Source: Cryptomeria japonica (lineage: Eukaryota > Streptophyta > Pinopsida > Cupressales > Cupressaceae). From it: a DNA stretch of 64,000 nucleotides. The position numbers were made by a program, and so were the translations under genes. How positions within the stretch are numbered: position 1 is the stretch's first letter; every line of letters begins with the position of its first letter. This document shows positions 46,520 through 56,907 of this stretch, piece by piece. The notes under the pieces were generated by a model, which saw nothing but the letters and a program-made list of their open reading frames with translations, did not search any database and was not told where the DNA came from. The DNA lies in contig NC_081405.1 in NCBI RefSeq assembly GCF_030272615.1, positions 310,325,235 through 310,389,234 of the forward strand. The letters run 5' to 3'.

Positions 46520-47911
46520 CTAACCATCATATCCCATTCTTTGCATAATGAGGAGGCCTTTGCCATATTGTTCCGTAGGAAGTGTAACTTGCGGTTTGTC
46601 AGTGGTGATGGGATCTTTATAGATCCAGTCCGCTAGGTCCTCATCTTGTGTTTCTTCCTCTTGACTCTTTCCAAGGATGAAAGGCGTTAAGGCACATGCT
46701 GGCGTGATTAGTGGTTGCTGGAGCAACTGCTGTGGTTTACCATGTGTTCTAGGAGAAGTGGGCATTTGTCCCACACAAAAGAGCTGACTCAAGTTATATT
46801 CTCCAGGACCTTCCTCTGCTACTTTCATTTTTAGCTTTTCTTGCTTGGGCATAGGGGTCTTTGAACTGGCAAGAGAGGCGGGATTTATATATGATGTGGA
46901 GGAAATGGCTTCTCTATTATTAGGAACGGTAATCTCTGGTTGATGGCTGATATTATGGCAAAATGCAAAGGGATTTGCATCGCCCAGGATTGTGATCTCG
47001 ACCCCGTTATGTGGGAACTTGATACATTGATGGTAGGTAGATGGAACAGCTTGCATGGCATGTATCCAAGGTCTCCCTAATAATAGATTATATGGCAGAG
47101 GAAGGTCCAGAACCTGACAAATGATATGCTTTACCACAGGGCCCACTCGGATTGGTAGTACCACAGCTCCTTTGGATGAACGCTCTGCATCATCATAGGC
47201 CTTGATGGTGATCTTCTTGCGAGGATCCACTGATTCTATTGCATATCCCAATGCTGTGACCAAATGAAGTGTGCAAATGTTTAGGCCTGCTCCATTATCG
47301 ATCAAGACTCGCTTGATCCTGTGTTGGTTGACAAAGCCTTCAATGTGGAGTGAGGCGTTATGAGGTTGTTGGAACGAAGAGTTGTCACTTTCGGAAAAAG
47401 TGAGACAAGGTGATGACTTCAGATTTCCAACCATGGCTTGAAATTGGTCTGTATTCAAGTTTGCAGGGACTGACGCCTCTTGGAGTGCTTGATCCAAGAT
47501 TGTTTTATGAGAGGGTGACAAACGCAAAAGCTCCAAGATGGATATAAGCGCAGGCGTTTTATCTAATTGTTCCACAAGATTGTACTGCTTTGGGATGGAG
47601 GTAGTGCCTTGTGGAGCTGCCTTGATGGTGACCTTTCCACGACGTGTAACAACATTGCAATTTGAGGTGGGATTTTTGAAGGTGATAGTTGCAATTTGTT
47701 CACTGGCATCATACAGGTGATTGACAGTGTAATTATACGCAGCTTGTGTATAATCAGTGGTATCAGGACCTCGTCTGGACGTGGAAGGACCCCTTTGATC
47801 TTGCGATGGAAGCGGATTCTTGAACATCTGATGATCATTATTGGTTGTTTTTGGGTCATGCCCTTCAATTCCACTTTCTCGTTGCCTTGACCGTGATCGA
47901 GTTTGAGCCAT
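46520..47911 (-). CDS. Element C gag-start/protease ORF lacking capsid and nucleocapsid
   Basis: 463 codons from ATG 47911 (MAQTRSRSRQRE). After about 45 residues it reaches FKNPLPSQDQ, which aligns with FKTPLPNYDK at the gag-protease border in A and B. The whole capsid domain and zinc knuckle (about 350-400 residues in B) are absent. Protease: VLIDNGAGLNIC (about residue 200, Asp-Asn-Gly), [24 protein letters not shown]. It ends in the start of the G-patch-like segment (IMQRMGYDG, then TAG). Capsid loss means it cannot build its own particle. Confidence 0.88.
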   Translation of the reverse strand: MAQTRSRSRQRESGIEGHDPKTTNNDHQMFKNPLPSQDQRGPSTSRRGPDTTDYTQAAYNYTVNHLYDASEQIATITFKNPTSNCNVVTRRGKVTIKAAPQGTTSIPKQYNLVEQLDKTPALISILELLRLSPSHKTILDQALQEASVPANLNTDQFQAMVGNLKSSPCLTFSESDNSSFQQPHNASLHIEGFVNQHRIKRVLIDNGAGLNICTLHLVTALGYAIESVDPRKKITIKAYDDAERSSKGAVVLPIRVGPVVKHIICQVLDLPLPYNLLLGRPWIHAMQAVPSTYHQCIKFPHNGVEITILGDANPFAFCHNISHQPEITVPNNREAISSTSYINPASLASSKTPMPKQEKLKMKVAEEGPGEYNLSQLFCVGQMPTSPRTHGKPQQLLQQPLITPACALTPFILGKSQEEETQDEDLADWIYKDPITTDKPQVTLPTEQYGKGLLIMQRMGYDG

Positions 47912-48362
47912 TTTGTTTGCAAGTTTTGTGTTGAAGTTGATTGAAGATGATGATGAGTTGTTTGATGAAGGATTGATGATTTTAGTGGATTGGTGGTATG
48001 TAGATCTCTAGCACTTTAAGGTAGATGCAACCGAAATTCCTTCTTTGAATTGCTTGTTTGTTTTGATAAGATTTGATGTGATAAGGTGTAGAGAAATCTG
48101 AGATGTGTTACAGATTTTGACTACCTAGTAATGAGAGGATTCACTCATGAACTAGTTTTAACCTGCGTAGATGTGTCTCTTAGGATGAGTTTATCCTAGA
48201 TGTAGAAACAATCTAAAAAAGTGAGGTGATGCGTTTGATTCAAGCAATATCTAAAAAGGAATCTTGGGACAAGAACCTCTGAATGTTTTGAGAGTTTTGG
48301 GATGAATTGATGATGAAGTGATGATGTATGAGTGGGATGATGGATGAAAATGTTGTCAACTT
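47912..48362 (-). other. Spacer between leader ORF and gag-start ORF of element C
   Basis: T/G-rich on plus, with TGATGATGA-like runs just upstream of the ATG. No supported coding frame. Confidence 0.5.
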
Positions 48363-48695
48363 TCAATAAAAACTTTGTGTCACAAATGGGACAAACTCTG
48401 TTTCTTCCCTTTCAGGCGTTGGTGGCACTTCTTGAGCTGTGTTGTAGGTGATACAGATGTTTGGGAAGAAATTGGGATTAATCTTTCCTCCTTGATTCTT
48501 GTGATAACTCAGAGCTCTATATTGCATAAAAGCTCTGCGGTTTAATGATTCAGAATCAAATTCATTTGTTTTACCTTGAAGGTATAGACGCATGCGATGT
48601 AGAAAGACTCTATGTGAGACAAAGATTTGTCTATTGAGATAGAAGAATTTCCTCTTTTTGATTAAAGCCTTTGAGCTTAGTGGTCTCCTTTTCAA
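48363..48695 (-). CDS. Element C leader ORF (ORF1-like), unknown function
   Basis: About 110 codons; the first codon of the open stretch is TTG, so the real start is not certain. Basic N-terminal half (RRPLSSKALIKKRKFFYLNR), then VFLHRMRLYLQ, EFDSESLNRRAFMQYRAL, GGKINPNFFPNICITY, then an acidic Pro/Glu tail (PPTPEREETEF). The middle aligns with the decayed leader ORF of B at 22037-22243, at protein level with many different codons. No known domain recognised. In Ogre elements an ORF in this position is a family feature with unknown function; the parallel is inferred. Open in C, broken in B, not found in A. Confidence 0.65.
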   Translation of the reverse strand: MKRRPLSSKALIKKRKFFYLNRQIFVSHRVFLHRMRLYLQGKTNEFDSESLNRRAFMQYRALSYHKNQGGKINPNFFPNICITYNTAQEVPPTPEREETEFVPFVTQSFY

Positions 48696-50601
48696 GGTGA
48701 TACTCTGATGACACTTCTTCTTTCACAAGATGTGAAGAATGGTCATAAAAGTTGTGACTCTGTGTTGTTTGCACTTTGTTTTTGATGTGTTTGGTTGTTT
48801 TTGAGAAATGTTGGATGAGTACTTTGTTTTTGAAAGTGATTTGCTGATTTTTCTTTGACAAGAAAACAAAGCAAGCACACAAACACAAAATTGTAGCCTC
48901 AAAGGCACAAATGAGTATGGGTCTAGATCAACCCAATCCTTGGACTTGTTTTTGACCCTTCCTTTAGATTTATTTTAAAGTGTATTTCCAAAGCCTGAAG
49001 TCGGCTCAATTTGCACTAGGTCTGTAAAACGAACACACTTCAAACACTTTTTATCCCTAAGGTCAAATGGCCAGTTGTGATAAATTTAGCCCACATCTTG
49101 ATATTTCTTCGACTTTGGTACTACATACCTTATGAATCCCACCGTGGCAGGTAAGGATGTGATATACTAAGTCTTGCACGAGCATAACAAATAGATGATC
49201 CCTATGATGGGGGAGTCACCACTTTTATCAAGCCACAAGTGACTTTTCAAAAAGCTATGTTTCTACTCAAGGAAATATGTATGGTGAGTATCTTGGGAGC
49301 AAAACCATCTATGCTCTTGCACTAAATTATACCTCAAATATCCTCAATCAATAGAACAGGTGGGTTACTACTTAAAGGTGTTTAGTCATGTTCGATGGCT
49401 TTGGACATAAGTTCATTCTGCAGTGACTCACTTAAGAGCCTTGTAACTGGTGGTGGGGCCCATTTGTCCTTTCGGCCAGTTACACTGTAGGAACAGCTAT
49501 ACCCAAGGCTACAGCTTTCGCTCTCACCTGATTTCTATAGCGGCTCGAAGGATTTACCGCTCGAGGTCGTTCCCAAGAGTATCGATCCCTTGGCAGGCCT
49601 CTCTTAAAAAGATAAAATGTGAGTGTTACTAACACTTTTCTCTTGCACCTAGGACCACGAAAGCCAAGGGAGAGGATAGTGTGTGTTAGAAGTAGGACCA
49701 CTCGACCAACTCTTTGCACAAGTGTGCCAAGCACGAAAAACACCTGTTCTTTTTAATCTATCATTGCAATGTGATCTAACTATTTGGAGATGTTGCTCCA
49801 ACAATCATGGTGTTCTTTTTAATTTTCAAAGGCAATTGTTTGAGTAAACTAGAATTTGAAAATCCTGGTCAACTTAATGAAAAACACGTTTGCATGAAGT
49901 AAGATTGCTTTAAAAATGAGACAAGTTGATTGTGAATTTTATTTGCACCAAAAATGGAAGTGTGGATTGTGAGTTTTATCTTGATGCAAGAAATAAAATT
50001 TGCCTTGTTGATTTTAAGCACCAAAACGAAGTTTGTTTCCTAACTTGCAAAAAAAAAAAAAAAAAAGTTGTTTTTGTATAAGTTTGTGGTTCTTTTTACC
50101 TTTGAACAATGAAATTCTTTTTAAGAGCCCCAAACAAATGTGTGATTCTTTTTCAAAAGCCCAAATTTGAAATGTGAAGTTAATTTTAAACCAAAATAAA
50201 AAGTGAATTCATTTTTAAAACCAACTTCAAAAACAAGTTAGTAAAAAATATAAATCTACTCTTTAATCTAATTTAAATCTGCACAAAAGAGAAAAATAGT
50301 TAGTAAAATCTGCCTATTTGGTGGGCTTCTACAAGCCTAAATTTTTTTCTTTTTTTTTTGGTTACAAGGTGATTTGTACAACGTTTTGTTACAATAGCGC
50401 TAGTCTGCGTTTGAACAGAGGCACTATTTAACACAAACGTATTAAAAGAAAGGGAAAGACAGAGAAGGGAAAAGCACTGAAACAGGGGGAATAGCGCCAA
50501 AATAATGCCAAACGCACCAAAACAGTGTCAAAATCGCAACCTGTGTGACATTTTCAACATTCAAACATGTTATTGGTTAAAAAAAAAAGTTGATTTTTTT
50601 G
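48696..50601 (-). other. Leader of element C: hairpin, acceptor-like site, repeats
   Basis: The hairpin GGCTTGTAGAAGCC lies at 50323-50336, within a 20-base block shared with B. On minus it is followed by TTTACTAAC, a T/C-rich stretch and TTTTGTGCAG, an acceptor-like signal. Copies of GGTAAAAAGAAC-type motifs lie about 50080-50160. Single AGCGCT and GGCGCTATT strings lie at 50396 and 50490, possible relics of the B-type array. A run of about 17 A on plus is at 50049-50066. A frame at 48631-48888 overlaps the leader ORF but is not supported. Confidence 0.55.
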
Positions 50602-50627
50602 GTGTTCGATTCACGTCGGGTTCACCA
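50602..50627 (-). other. Primer-binding site of element C, tRNA-Trp type, 26 bases
   Basis: Plus-strand sequence here ends TCACGTCGGGTTCACCA and includes the T-loop string GTTCGATTC. From memory it equals the last 26 bases of plant cytosolic tRNA-Trp including CCA. The minus-strand RNA would pair with it starting two bases inside the 5' LTR. Elements A and B use a tRNA-Lys site instead. Confidence 0.75.
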
Positions 50628-50629
50628 AA

Positions 50630-52675
50630 TGATGCTCTGCAAAAAGGATTAGAAAATCTGTTTGATGGCAACACACACAAGAGCACAAGAAACAAACATT
50701 AGTGTTAGCAACAAAAGATTATCCTAAACAGGCATATCAAGAGAGATATTAAGCATGAAATAGAAAGCATATAAACATAAAATGAAATAGCTAATCAAGA
50801 TGCTCATAGTTGCTCCTCCCTTGTTCCTCTCCTCTCCAAGTCCCAAATGAGTGTAGCTCTCAGCAGCTTTTTGCACTATGGATGCTTATGGAGGATTGAG
50901 ATTTAATACTAAGCTTCAAATATGAAATGAAAAGCTAAATACTATGCTAGAGTAGATAGTGATGCTATGAAAAAGCTCTATGCTAATACCAGTATAACAA
51001 CAATACTCTAAAATGCTTCTTTTTTGCTTGAGGAGAAGGGTTCTATTTATAGAAGAAATAGGGAAATGAAGGGTTAAGATTGAGCAATCTTAACAAGGGT
51101 TAGGATTGAAAGTTGGGGATCCATGTGCACAATTGGCACCAATAAAATGGTGACAAGTTTCAACATAGGATTGGGTTGAGAGAAGAGGTTGGAGGCATTA
51201 AAGGCCTGAGAAGACCTCATGGTTATCTAGAAGGTAAGGGTCAAGTCTAAATTAAGATTACCCATTGGATTAAGAGTTAATCCAAGGATAAACCTTTGTG
51301 CAAATGTTTAAGAGATAATCATGGTCAAAGCATTAAAGGCTTGATGAGACCTTTGGGTTGGGTAGAGGTTGAGTCAAAACAAATGTTTTAACCATGTGGG
51401 AGGGTTTGAGGTAACCATTAATGGTTATTGGAGACTTTGGGGATTAAGTGGTTGAAGGTTGAAAGCTTTCAAAGGTTATCCAAGACTTTGAGCCATTTAG
51501 TGGTTGAAGGTTGGAAGCTTTCAAAGGTTATCCAAGACTTTGAGGGTTAATTTGTTGAACACACAAAGCATTAATTGCTTTTCAAAGACTTTGGAGTCTT
51601 TGAGAAGTGACTCCAATTTGCTTAGGAATGTGACAATATTTAGGGGATGGATTAGGCTAATTAGGAAGGGTTTAGAAGAATTTAGAAGGGGTTTAGGCAT
51701 GCAAGTGGATTTTGTAGGAAAATGCAAGTGGGAGAAATTTTGGTATTTTCAATTAAAATAAAATCATTTATTTCAATTAAATGGTGTAATTTGCATTTGG
51801 ATAAATATTCAAATAAATATTAATTTATTTAAATGAGAAAAATGAAGATAAAGCATTTAAAATGCTTGAAGACTTTGAGGGAAACCATTAAAGGCTTGAA
51901 GACTTTAAGGAAAACCATTAAAGTCTTAAGAAGACTATAGAAGGAAGCCATCAAGTTTGAAGACTTTAAAGCCATCAAGTTTGACTACTTTAAGGGAAAC
52001 CATTAAAGGTTTCAAGTGGGTGAGGATAAATAGGATTTTAAATAAATAATTTATTTAAAATAGTTGTGCAACTTGCTTTTGTAGGAAAATACAAGTGGGT
52101 GGAGGATAAAGGTGATTTAAATAAATGATTTATTTAAAATAATTGTGCAACTTGCTTTTGTAGGAAAATACAAGTGGGTGGAGGATAAAGGTGATTTAAA
52201 TAAATTATTTATTTAAAATAATTGTGCAACTTGCTTTTGTAGGAAAATACAAGTGGGTGGAGGATAAAGGTGATTTAAATAAATGATTTATTTATTTAAA
52301 TGTGAGAGGTGGGATTTTGGGGGATTTAAATAAATATTAATTTATTTAAATGTGAGAGAAGATTTTGGGGGATTTAAATAAATATTAATTTATTTAAATG
52401 TGAGGTGGGATTTTGGGAGATTTAAATAAATATTAATTTATTTAAATGTGAGAGAAGATTTAATTAAACAAATATGATTTATTTATTTAATTAATGGTAT
52501 GAATTTGGTTAAGTGAATTAAATCAAATAAATTGAATAATTTATTTAATTAATAGGAGAAGAGGGTTAAGATGAATTAATTAAATATTAATTTAATTAAT
52601 TATTAATTGATGGTTAAATAATCAAATAAATACTAAGTATTCATTTAATTAAGTGGACAGATTTATGTGACTACA
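50630..52675 (-). repeat. 5' LTR of element C (2046 bp)
   Basis: Same length as 37792-39837 with a constant offset of 12838 bases and no difference seen in the parts compared. TATA box on minus at 51043-51051. Followed on plus by GTTTC. Confidence 0.96.
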
Positions 52676-52680
52676 GTTTC

Positions 52681-52759
52681 AATTTACTAACCATTGCTTG
52701 TAATGATTTATTGAGTGCATTGTGGTTGCAGGTACATGTACACTTCATAGAGCAGGACA
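52681..52759 (+). repeat. 3' LTR of element A, last part
   Basis: Starting in the GTTTC copy at 52676, matches 12833-12913 (AATTTACTAACCATTGCTTG and on) and ends GGACA, followed by ACAGG at 52760-52764. Confidence 0.9.
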
Positions 52760-52764
52760 ACAGG

Positions 52765-53692
52765 GTTTCTCGCCCTCTTGTGAATTCAAATGCAGCATTG
52801 CTCCCTTCTCCCACTCCATCATCAATCCCTAATGATAATGTGCTAATGTGTTGTTGCTAGTAAGTAGTGGCATTGGAATGCCCTAGGGAAAAAATGAATG
52901 GATATATGTACATGGTTAAGATGCTTGTTCCACTTGTGTTATATATTGTTATGGATATGGTTATGTTCATGAAGTTCAATGCATTCATGTGATGTTAATA
53001 TATGGGTTGAAGTAATGATAGTTTATTATGTTGCATTAGTAGATGTTTTAAAAAAAAATCTCTATTTGTTAGTTAGTTTAGTTAATTTCCCTAGGGTATT
53101 TTTGTGGGCATTACACCATGAAATATAAACCTCTCGATTGGGCTACTTTGGCATATTAGACAATGTGCAAACCACAAACTCCTTCTGAAACCTCAATCTA
53201 GATGCTTCTAGAATATGTCAAATATAATTATGGGGGGCATACAAATGGACAAGAACACTTACCAATAGTAGATAAACATTATCACAAAACCATTTCTCAT
53301 GAAAATCAATTGTACTCCAATTATGAATTTTCAAAATAGGCTTCCTTGACACTTTTTACAAGGGTACTTTCAAGTGCTGCAATAAACTTCCTCTTCATAG
53401 GCACATCAAATTTTGTCAAAATTTGAAAGTGCTAATAGTGGCTCTTGCTCAGGGATGCATGCTCCTTGTGGGAATGGAAAGAATTCAAATCTTTGGTAGA
53501 ATTAGAGCGAGTGCCTACTTCATTGGGGTTCTCAACCATTGTATTAATCTTCTCTGTTCTAAACAATAACTAATCAAACTTCATTTGGTGGCCCTACACC
53601 CCCAAAGATGTAGAACCAGTATTTGCCTCTACCAAATGTCCTATTTAATCTAATTGAATTATGACCAATTTGAAAACATCATTTTCCTCTGG
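52765..53692. other. Flank of element A; probable LINE 5' end, otherwise no gene seen
   Basis: The first ~100 bases should be the 5' continuation of the LINE at 6471-11868 by the nested layout. They hold a short minus-strand frame starting MMEWEKGAML. The rest (52860-53692) is AT-rich, without a supported gene or repeat. Confidence 0.4.
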
Positions 53693-54799
53693 CTAACCAT
53701 GCTCATTATCACTTAAGCTGCCAACCTTTCTTTTGAACACACCATTCCATGTGTCATATCCATCATTATACAATGTATATTTGTGTATTAACTGAAGATA
53801 TTTGTCATGAATTAACATATGTTTTTTATATTCAATGAATGCCACAAATTCATTCTCACTGTAACATTTTTCAATATTCATTTCAAACTCATGTTTCATC
53901 AAAGGAGCATGTAGCTGGTATAAAAACCTAAAAAATGCATACAACACCTCATTGCTAACATTGTGATATCCAAATTCATAGTTTTTCAGCATACCTGATT
54001 CATCTCTCAAATATTTATTCATATGCATGTGAAACATTTCAAAGGAAAACCCATACAAATTCAGGAATTCCCGATCATAAAATTTTATCTTATCCTGGTC
54101 ACTATTGTGATGAACTTTGAAATTATCTTCATTCTCTATCATGTGAGTATGAATCTCTAAATTAGCATCAACAATTGCATTCTTAGGTTCATCACTATTT
54201 TTGTCATTAACTTGCAACAATCTTATATCCTCATTTGCATATTTATCTTCTTTCTCCCCATTACCATGTTTAGTGTCAACCAAAAAACAACAAGAATCAA
54301 AATAATTGTTCATCCCATCCTTTGACCCTACATTATAATTATCTGAAATTTCTGTTATATCCATTGTTTCTGAGGTAGCTTGGTCTGAAATACTTTCCAA
54401 TTCTTTGGTACATACTATTAATGATAAGACTAAAATTTGATCCATGCAAACATCATAACACATAGATAGATCATTCAATAAAGAGCATGGATTATCAACT
54501 TCAATGAAATCACTACCACATTGACTTGGTGTATATGATATCATCTCTATCTCATATAGTCCATCTTTATAAGTTGATGTAATATATTCATATTCTGTAA
54601 ATTTATCCATCTCCCCATACAATGGATTGGAAACTTCATGGAGACCACCTTCATACACATTATGACCAAACACCATATTATCCATCTCCGTACTTTCATC
54701 AAATAGTGGGTTTAAATACTCTTGGAAGCTATTCGCAAGTATACATACCACTTCGATATGTTGATCACAAACTATATTTTCATTTGCTACAAGTGTCAT
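53693..54799 (-). CDS. Acidic 368-codon ORF of unknown function
   Basis: Open frame starting MTLVANENIVCDQHIE. It is Asp/Glu/Asn/Tyr-rich. Near the N-terminus two similar strings occur about 25 residues apart: EYLNPLFDEST and EVSNPLYGEMD. The C-terminal third (FYDREFLNLYGFSFEMFHMH ... LIHKYTLYNDGYDTWNGVF) is Phe/Tyr/His-rich and looks like a folded domain. I do not recognise a family. It lies on the same strand as, and downstream of, the gag remnant of element D, so it may be the region after gag of that element. Alternatively it is an unrelated captured gene. Long openness amid decayed neighbours is notable. Confidence 0.5.
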   Translation of the reverse strand: MTLVANENIVCDQHIEVVCILANSFQEYLNPLFDESTEMDNMVFGHNVYEGGLHEVSNPLYGEMDKFTEYEYITSTYKDGLYEIEMISYTPSQCGSDFIEVDNPCSLLNDLSMCYDVCMDQILVLSLIVCTKELESISDQATSETMDITEISDNYNVGSKDGMNNYFDSCCFLVDTKHGNGEKEDKYANEDIRLLQVNDKNSDEPKNAIVDANLEIHTHMIENEDNFKVHHNSDQDKIKFYDREFLNLYGFSFEMFHMHMNKYLRDESGMLKNYEFGYHNVSNEVLYAFFRFLYQLHAPLMKHEFEMNIEKCYSENEFVAFIEYKKHMLIHDKYLQLIHKYTLYNDGYDTWNGVFKRKVGSLSDNEHG

Positions 54800-55330
54800 T
54801 TCTTAATGTAACATATTCACCCCTTCCATTTCTAGGGTGTCATCATTTTGAAAGTTAGATTCACAACCAGCATAATCAGTTCCACGAGTAAAGTACATGG
54901 AAATTCATCATTTTTACTGTCATCATAACTATGACTTTCAACACTATTAAAATTACCATTATGCTTATATGATGTTAATGGTTGTAAATCTAATTGTACA
55001 AGTCATGTTGTTCACCTGAAAATGAATGCAACATCTCACTATTATCAACATTCTTGAATAACTCAGTTAAATTACTATCATTGTGGGGTTTCCCTTGAAC
55101 TTCTCCTAATGCAATCTTTTCATTATTTACAAACTTCCCTATCTCCTTTCCAATCAAGACTTGAATATGTGCTATGGAATCAATTATAGTTGCATATTTC
55201 TCATAAAAGTTATAAGGCTCAATCTAATTTTCATTAATACATGTTGCTTGATGAGAAACAACAGGAATGTACTCATTCAATATGCTTTGTTGAGGTACAT
55301 ACACATTATTCATTATCTAATTACATGCAT
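54800..55330 (-). pseudogene. Probable decayed upstream part of the acidic ORF
   Basis: Minus-strand reading from about 55312 gives MNNVYVPQQSILNEYIPVVS and continues with IDSIAHIQVLIGKEIGKFVNNEK before stops accumulate near 54980. Composition is like the ORF at 53693-54799. No domain recognised. Confidence 0.4.
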
Positions 55331-56151
55331 TTAGCATTGGTGCAAGAGGTATTAATGTATTATGAAACATACTTGCTTCATTTGGGTATTGTTACCAAAA
55401 TTTTGCACATGCCAAATTTGGTGCCCTAATGAAGCCTTTCATTCATTCATTTTGAGAAGGTCAAATCATGAACGAGAAATCAGAAATGCAATGTTTTTGT
55501 CTAATTTGTTTGCTTCATGTGCAGATACAGGAAAAGTGAGATAGTATGTGGGTTAAAATGTGGCTCCCATGAGGGTTGAGCTCAGAATGCTCTAGATCAC
55601 TGAGATATTTATGCTCCTTCACAGATGAAATGGCGTGGCTGATGTAAGGCCAAAATAAGCTTAGAGCAAATGAAATCGGTTTGTGTAAAGTTTTACTTGG
55701 GCGCCAAAGAGGGTTATTTTAAAAGGCCACAAAACTTTCAAGCATTTTCAGTCACTAGGCATGAAGAACATTTATCCCACATTGGTCATGGGGAGGAGCT
55801 TTTTTGTATTTAAAACTAAAGTCACATTTAAATATAGTGTCAAAGCTTACGAGATTTTGGCAAGAAGAGGCTCATTGCCTAGTGGACCCCGTGCGCGTGC
55901 ATATCAAGGTGTCGTAATTTTGTGACCAGCTGGCTGGAAGAGACTAAAGAGTGAGAAATTTGAAGAAAGATCAATTGTGATGCATGTGATCCAACGGTTG
56001 TTGCTATGTCATGATGGTTAGATGCTTGCCAGATATCATCACGACTTGGCGACTGATGATGTGGCGGGGCAGAGAGTATAAGACCAAGGATAGGTGGCAG
56101 ACAGGTGGCAGTCCAGTGGTTGGTGACATGGCACGAATGAGTGCCTTATTG

Positions 56152-56276
56152 AGCAAATCTTGGTCATGATGAGTCACAAAAAGGTTTCATTGATAGCTCA
56201 GTTCCATCAACATTGAGTAGACCTTGGCCACGATGAGTCCTGAAAAGGTTTCACCGAAGGCTCGGTTTCATTGACA
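56152..56276. repeat. Two-copy 62-bp tandem duplication
   Basis: Both copies carry a CTTGGTCATGATGAGTC- or CTTGGCCACGATGAGTC-type string, then AAAAGGTTTCA and a CTCRGTT string, with scattered differences. Confidence 0.7.
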
Positions 56277-56907
56277 TAATAATATCGATGAAACTGCAGG
56301 TTTGATGAGATTGGTAAATGGCTCACCGAGGGAGTACTTTGGTCGAAAGAAGGATATCCGATAGAGAAAGACATGTGGCAGGCCCGACAGACAGGTGGTG
56401 CCCAGGAAGATCTGATGAGCCAATTAGAGGGTGACACATGTTGACACGCGACAAAAGAGAGAAAACCAGCCGAGGTTAAAGGTCGAGTAAGTTGAAGAAA
56501 GATCAACAGTGATGCGAGAGATCTAACGGTGGTCGCTAAGGTGCAATGAAAAGATGATCATTGATTATCCCCTACGGCATAGTAATTGATGACGTGGCAT
56601 TTATGGTGGCACCCAGTTGGATCCAAAAGCAGTGACACATGTTGACATGTGGCATAAGAGAGAAAATCAGCCGAGGTTAAAGATTGAGAAGATTGATCAC
56701 ATCCAACGGTCAGGCAAAAGATCAGACGGAGGTCACTAAGGCGCAATGGAAAGTTGCACACTAGGTTATCATTGCGACTTGGAGACAAGGTGGGTCCAGG
56801 TCTAGATGGTAGACAAAGTGGACCCGCGAGCAAATCAGAGGCTGACACGTGGCAAAAGGCTACAGACAAGCGGATGTATATATTTTTTAAGTCAACTTTG
56901 AACTTGA

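Larger units (their letters stand above)
37792..52675 (-). mobile_element. Element C: young Tat/Ogre-like Gypsy element, gag- and integrase-defective
   Basis: 14.9 kb, minus strand, with 2046-bp LTRs at 37792-39837 and 50630-52675 that look identical wherever compared, a perfect target duplication GTTTC, primer site and polypurine tract. It carries a leader ORF, a short gag-start/protease ORF and a 1373-codon RT-RNaseH-integrase ORF. The capsid/nucleocapsid part of gag and the middle of the integrase core are missing, yet the frames are open. It interrupts the 3' LTR of element A. Confidence 0.95.
11869..52759 (+). mobile_element. Element A: Ty3/Gypsy Tat/Ogre-like retrotransposon, split by B and C
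   Basis: The LTRs are 11869-12913 and 36825-37791 joined to 52681-52759. Removing B, C and their target copies leaves about 11.2 kb. The order is leader with degenerate repeats, decayed gag and protease, a collapsed pol, then integrase and a long 3' region. RT and the first RNase H are missing: the pre-RT linker (FTFSYIDIPGFDPYLTIHH, about 18480-18540) runs almost directly into second-RNase-H sequence (HHGSGAKYEAL). Element B sits at that RNase H. Many stops and frameshifts are present. It interrupts the LINE at 6471-11868. Confidence 0.88.

Noticed and set aside
50602-50627. tRNA-Trp 3' end, possible tRNA gene
   Set aside because: Only the last 26 bases are present, directly beside an LTR; it is a primer-binding site.
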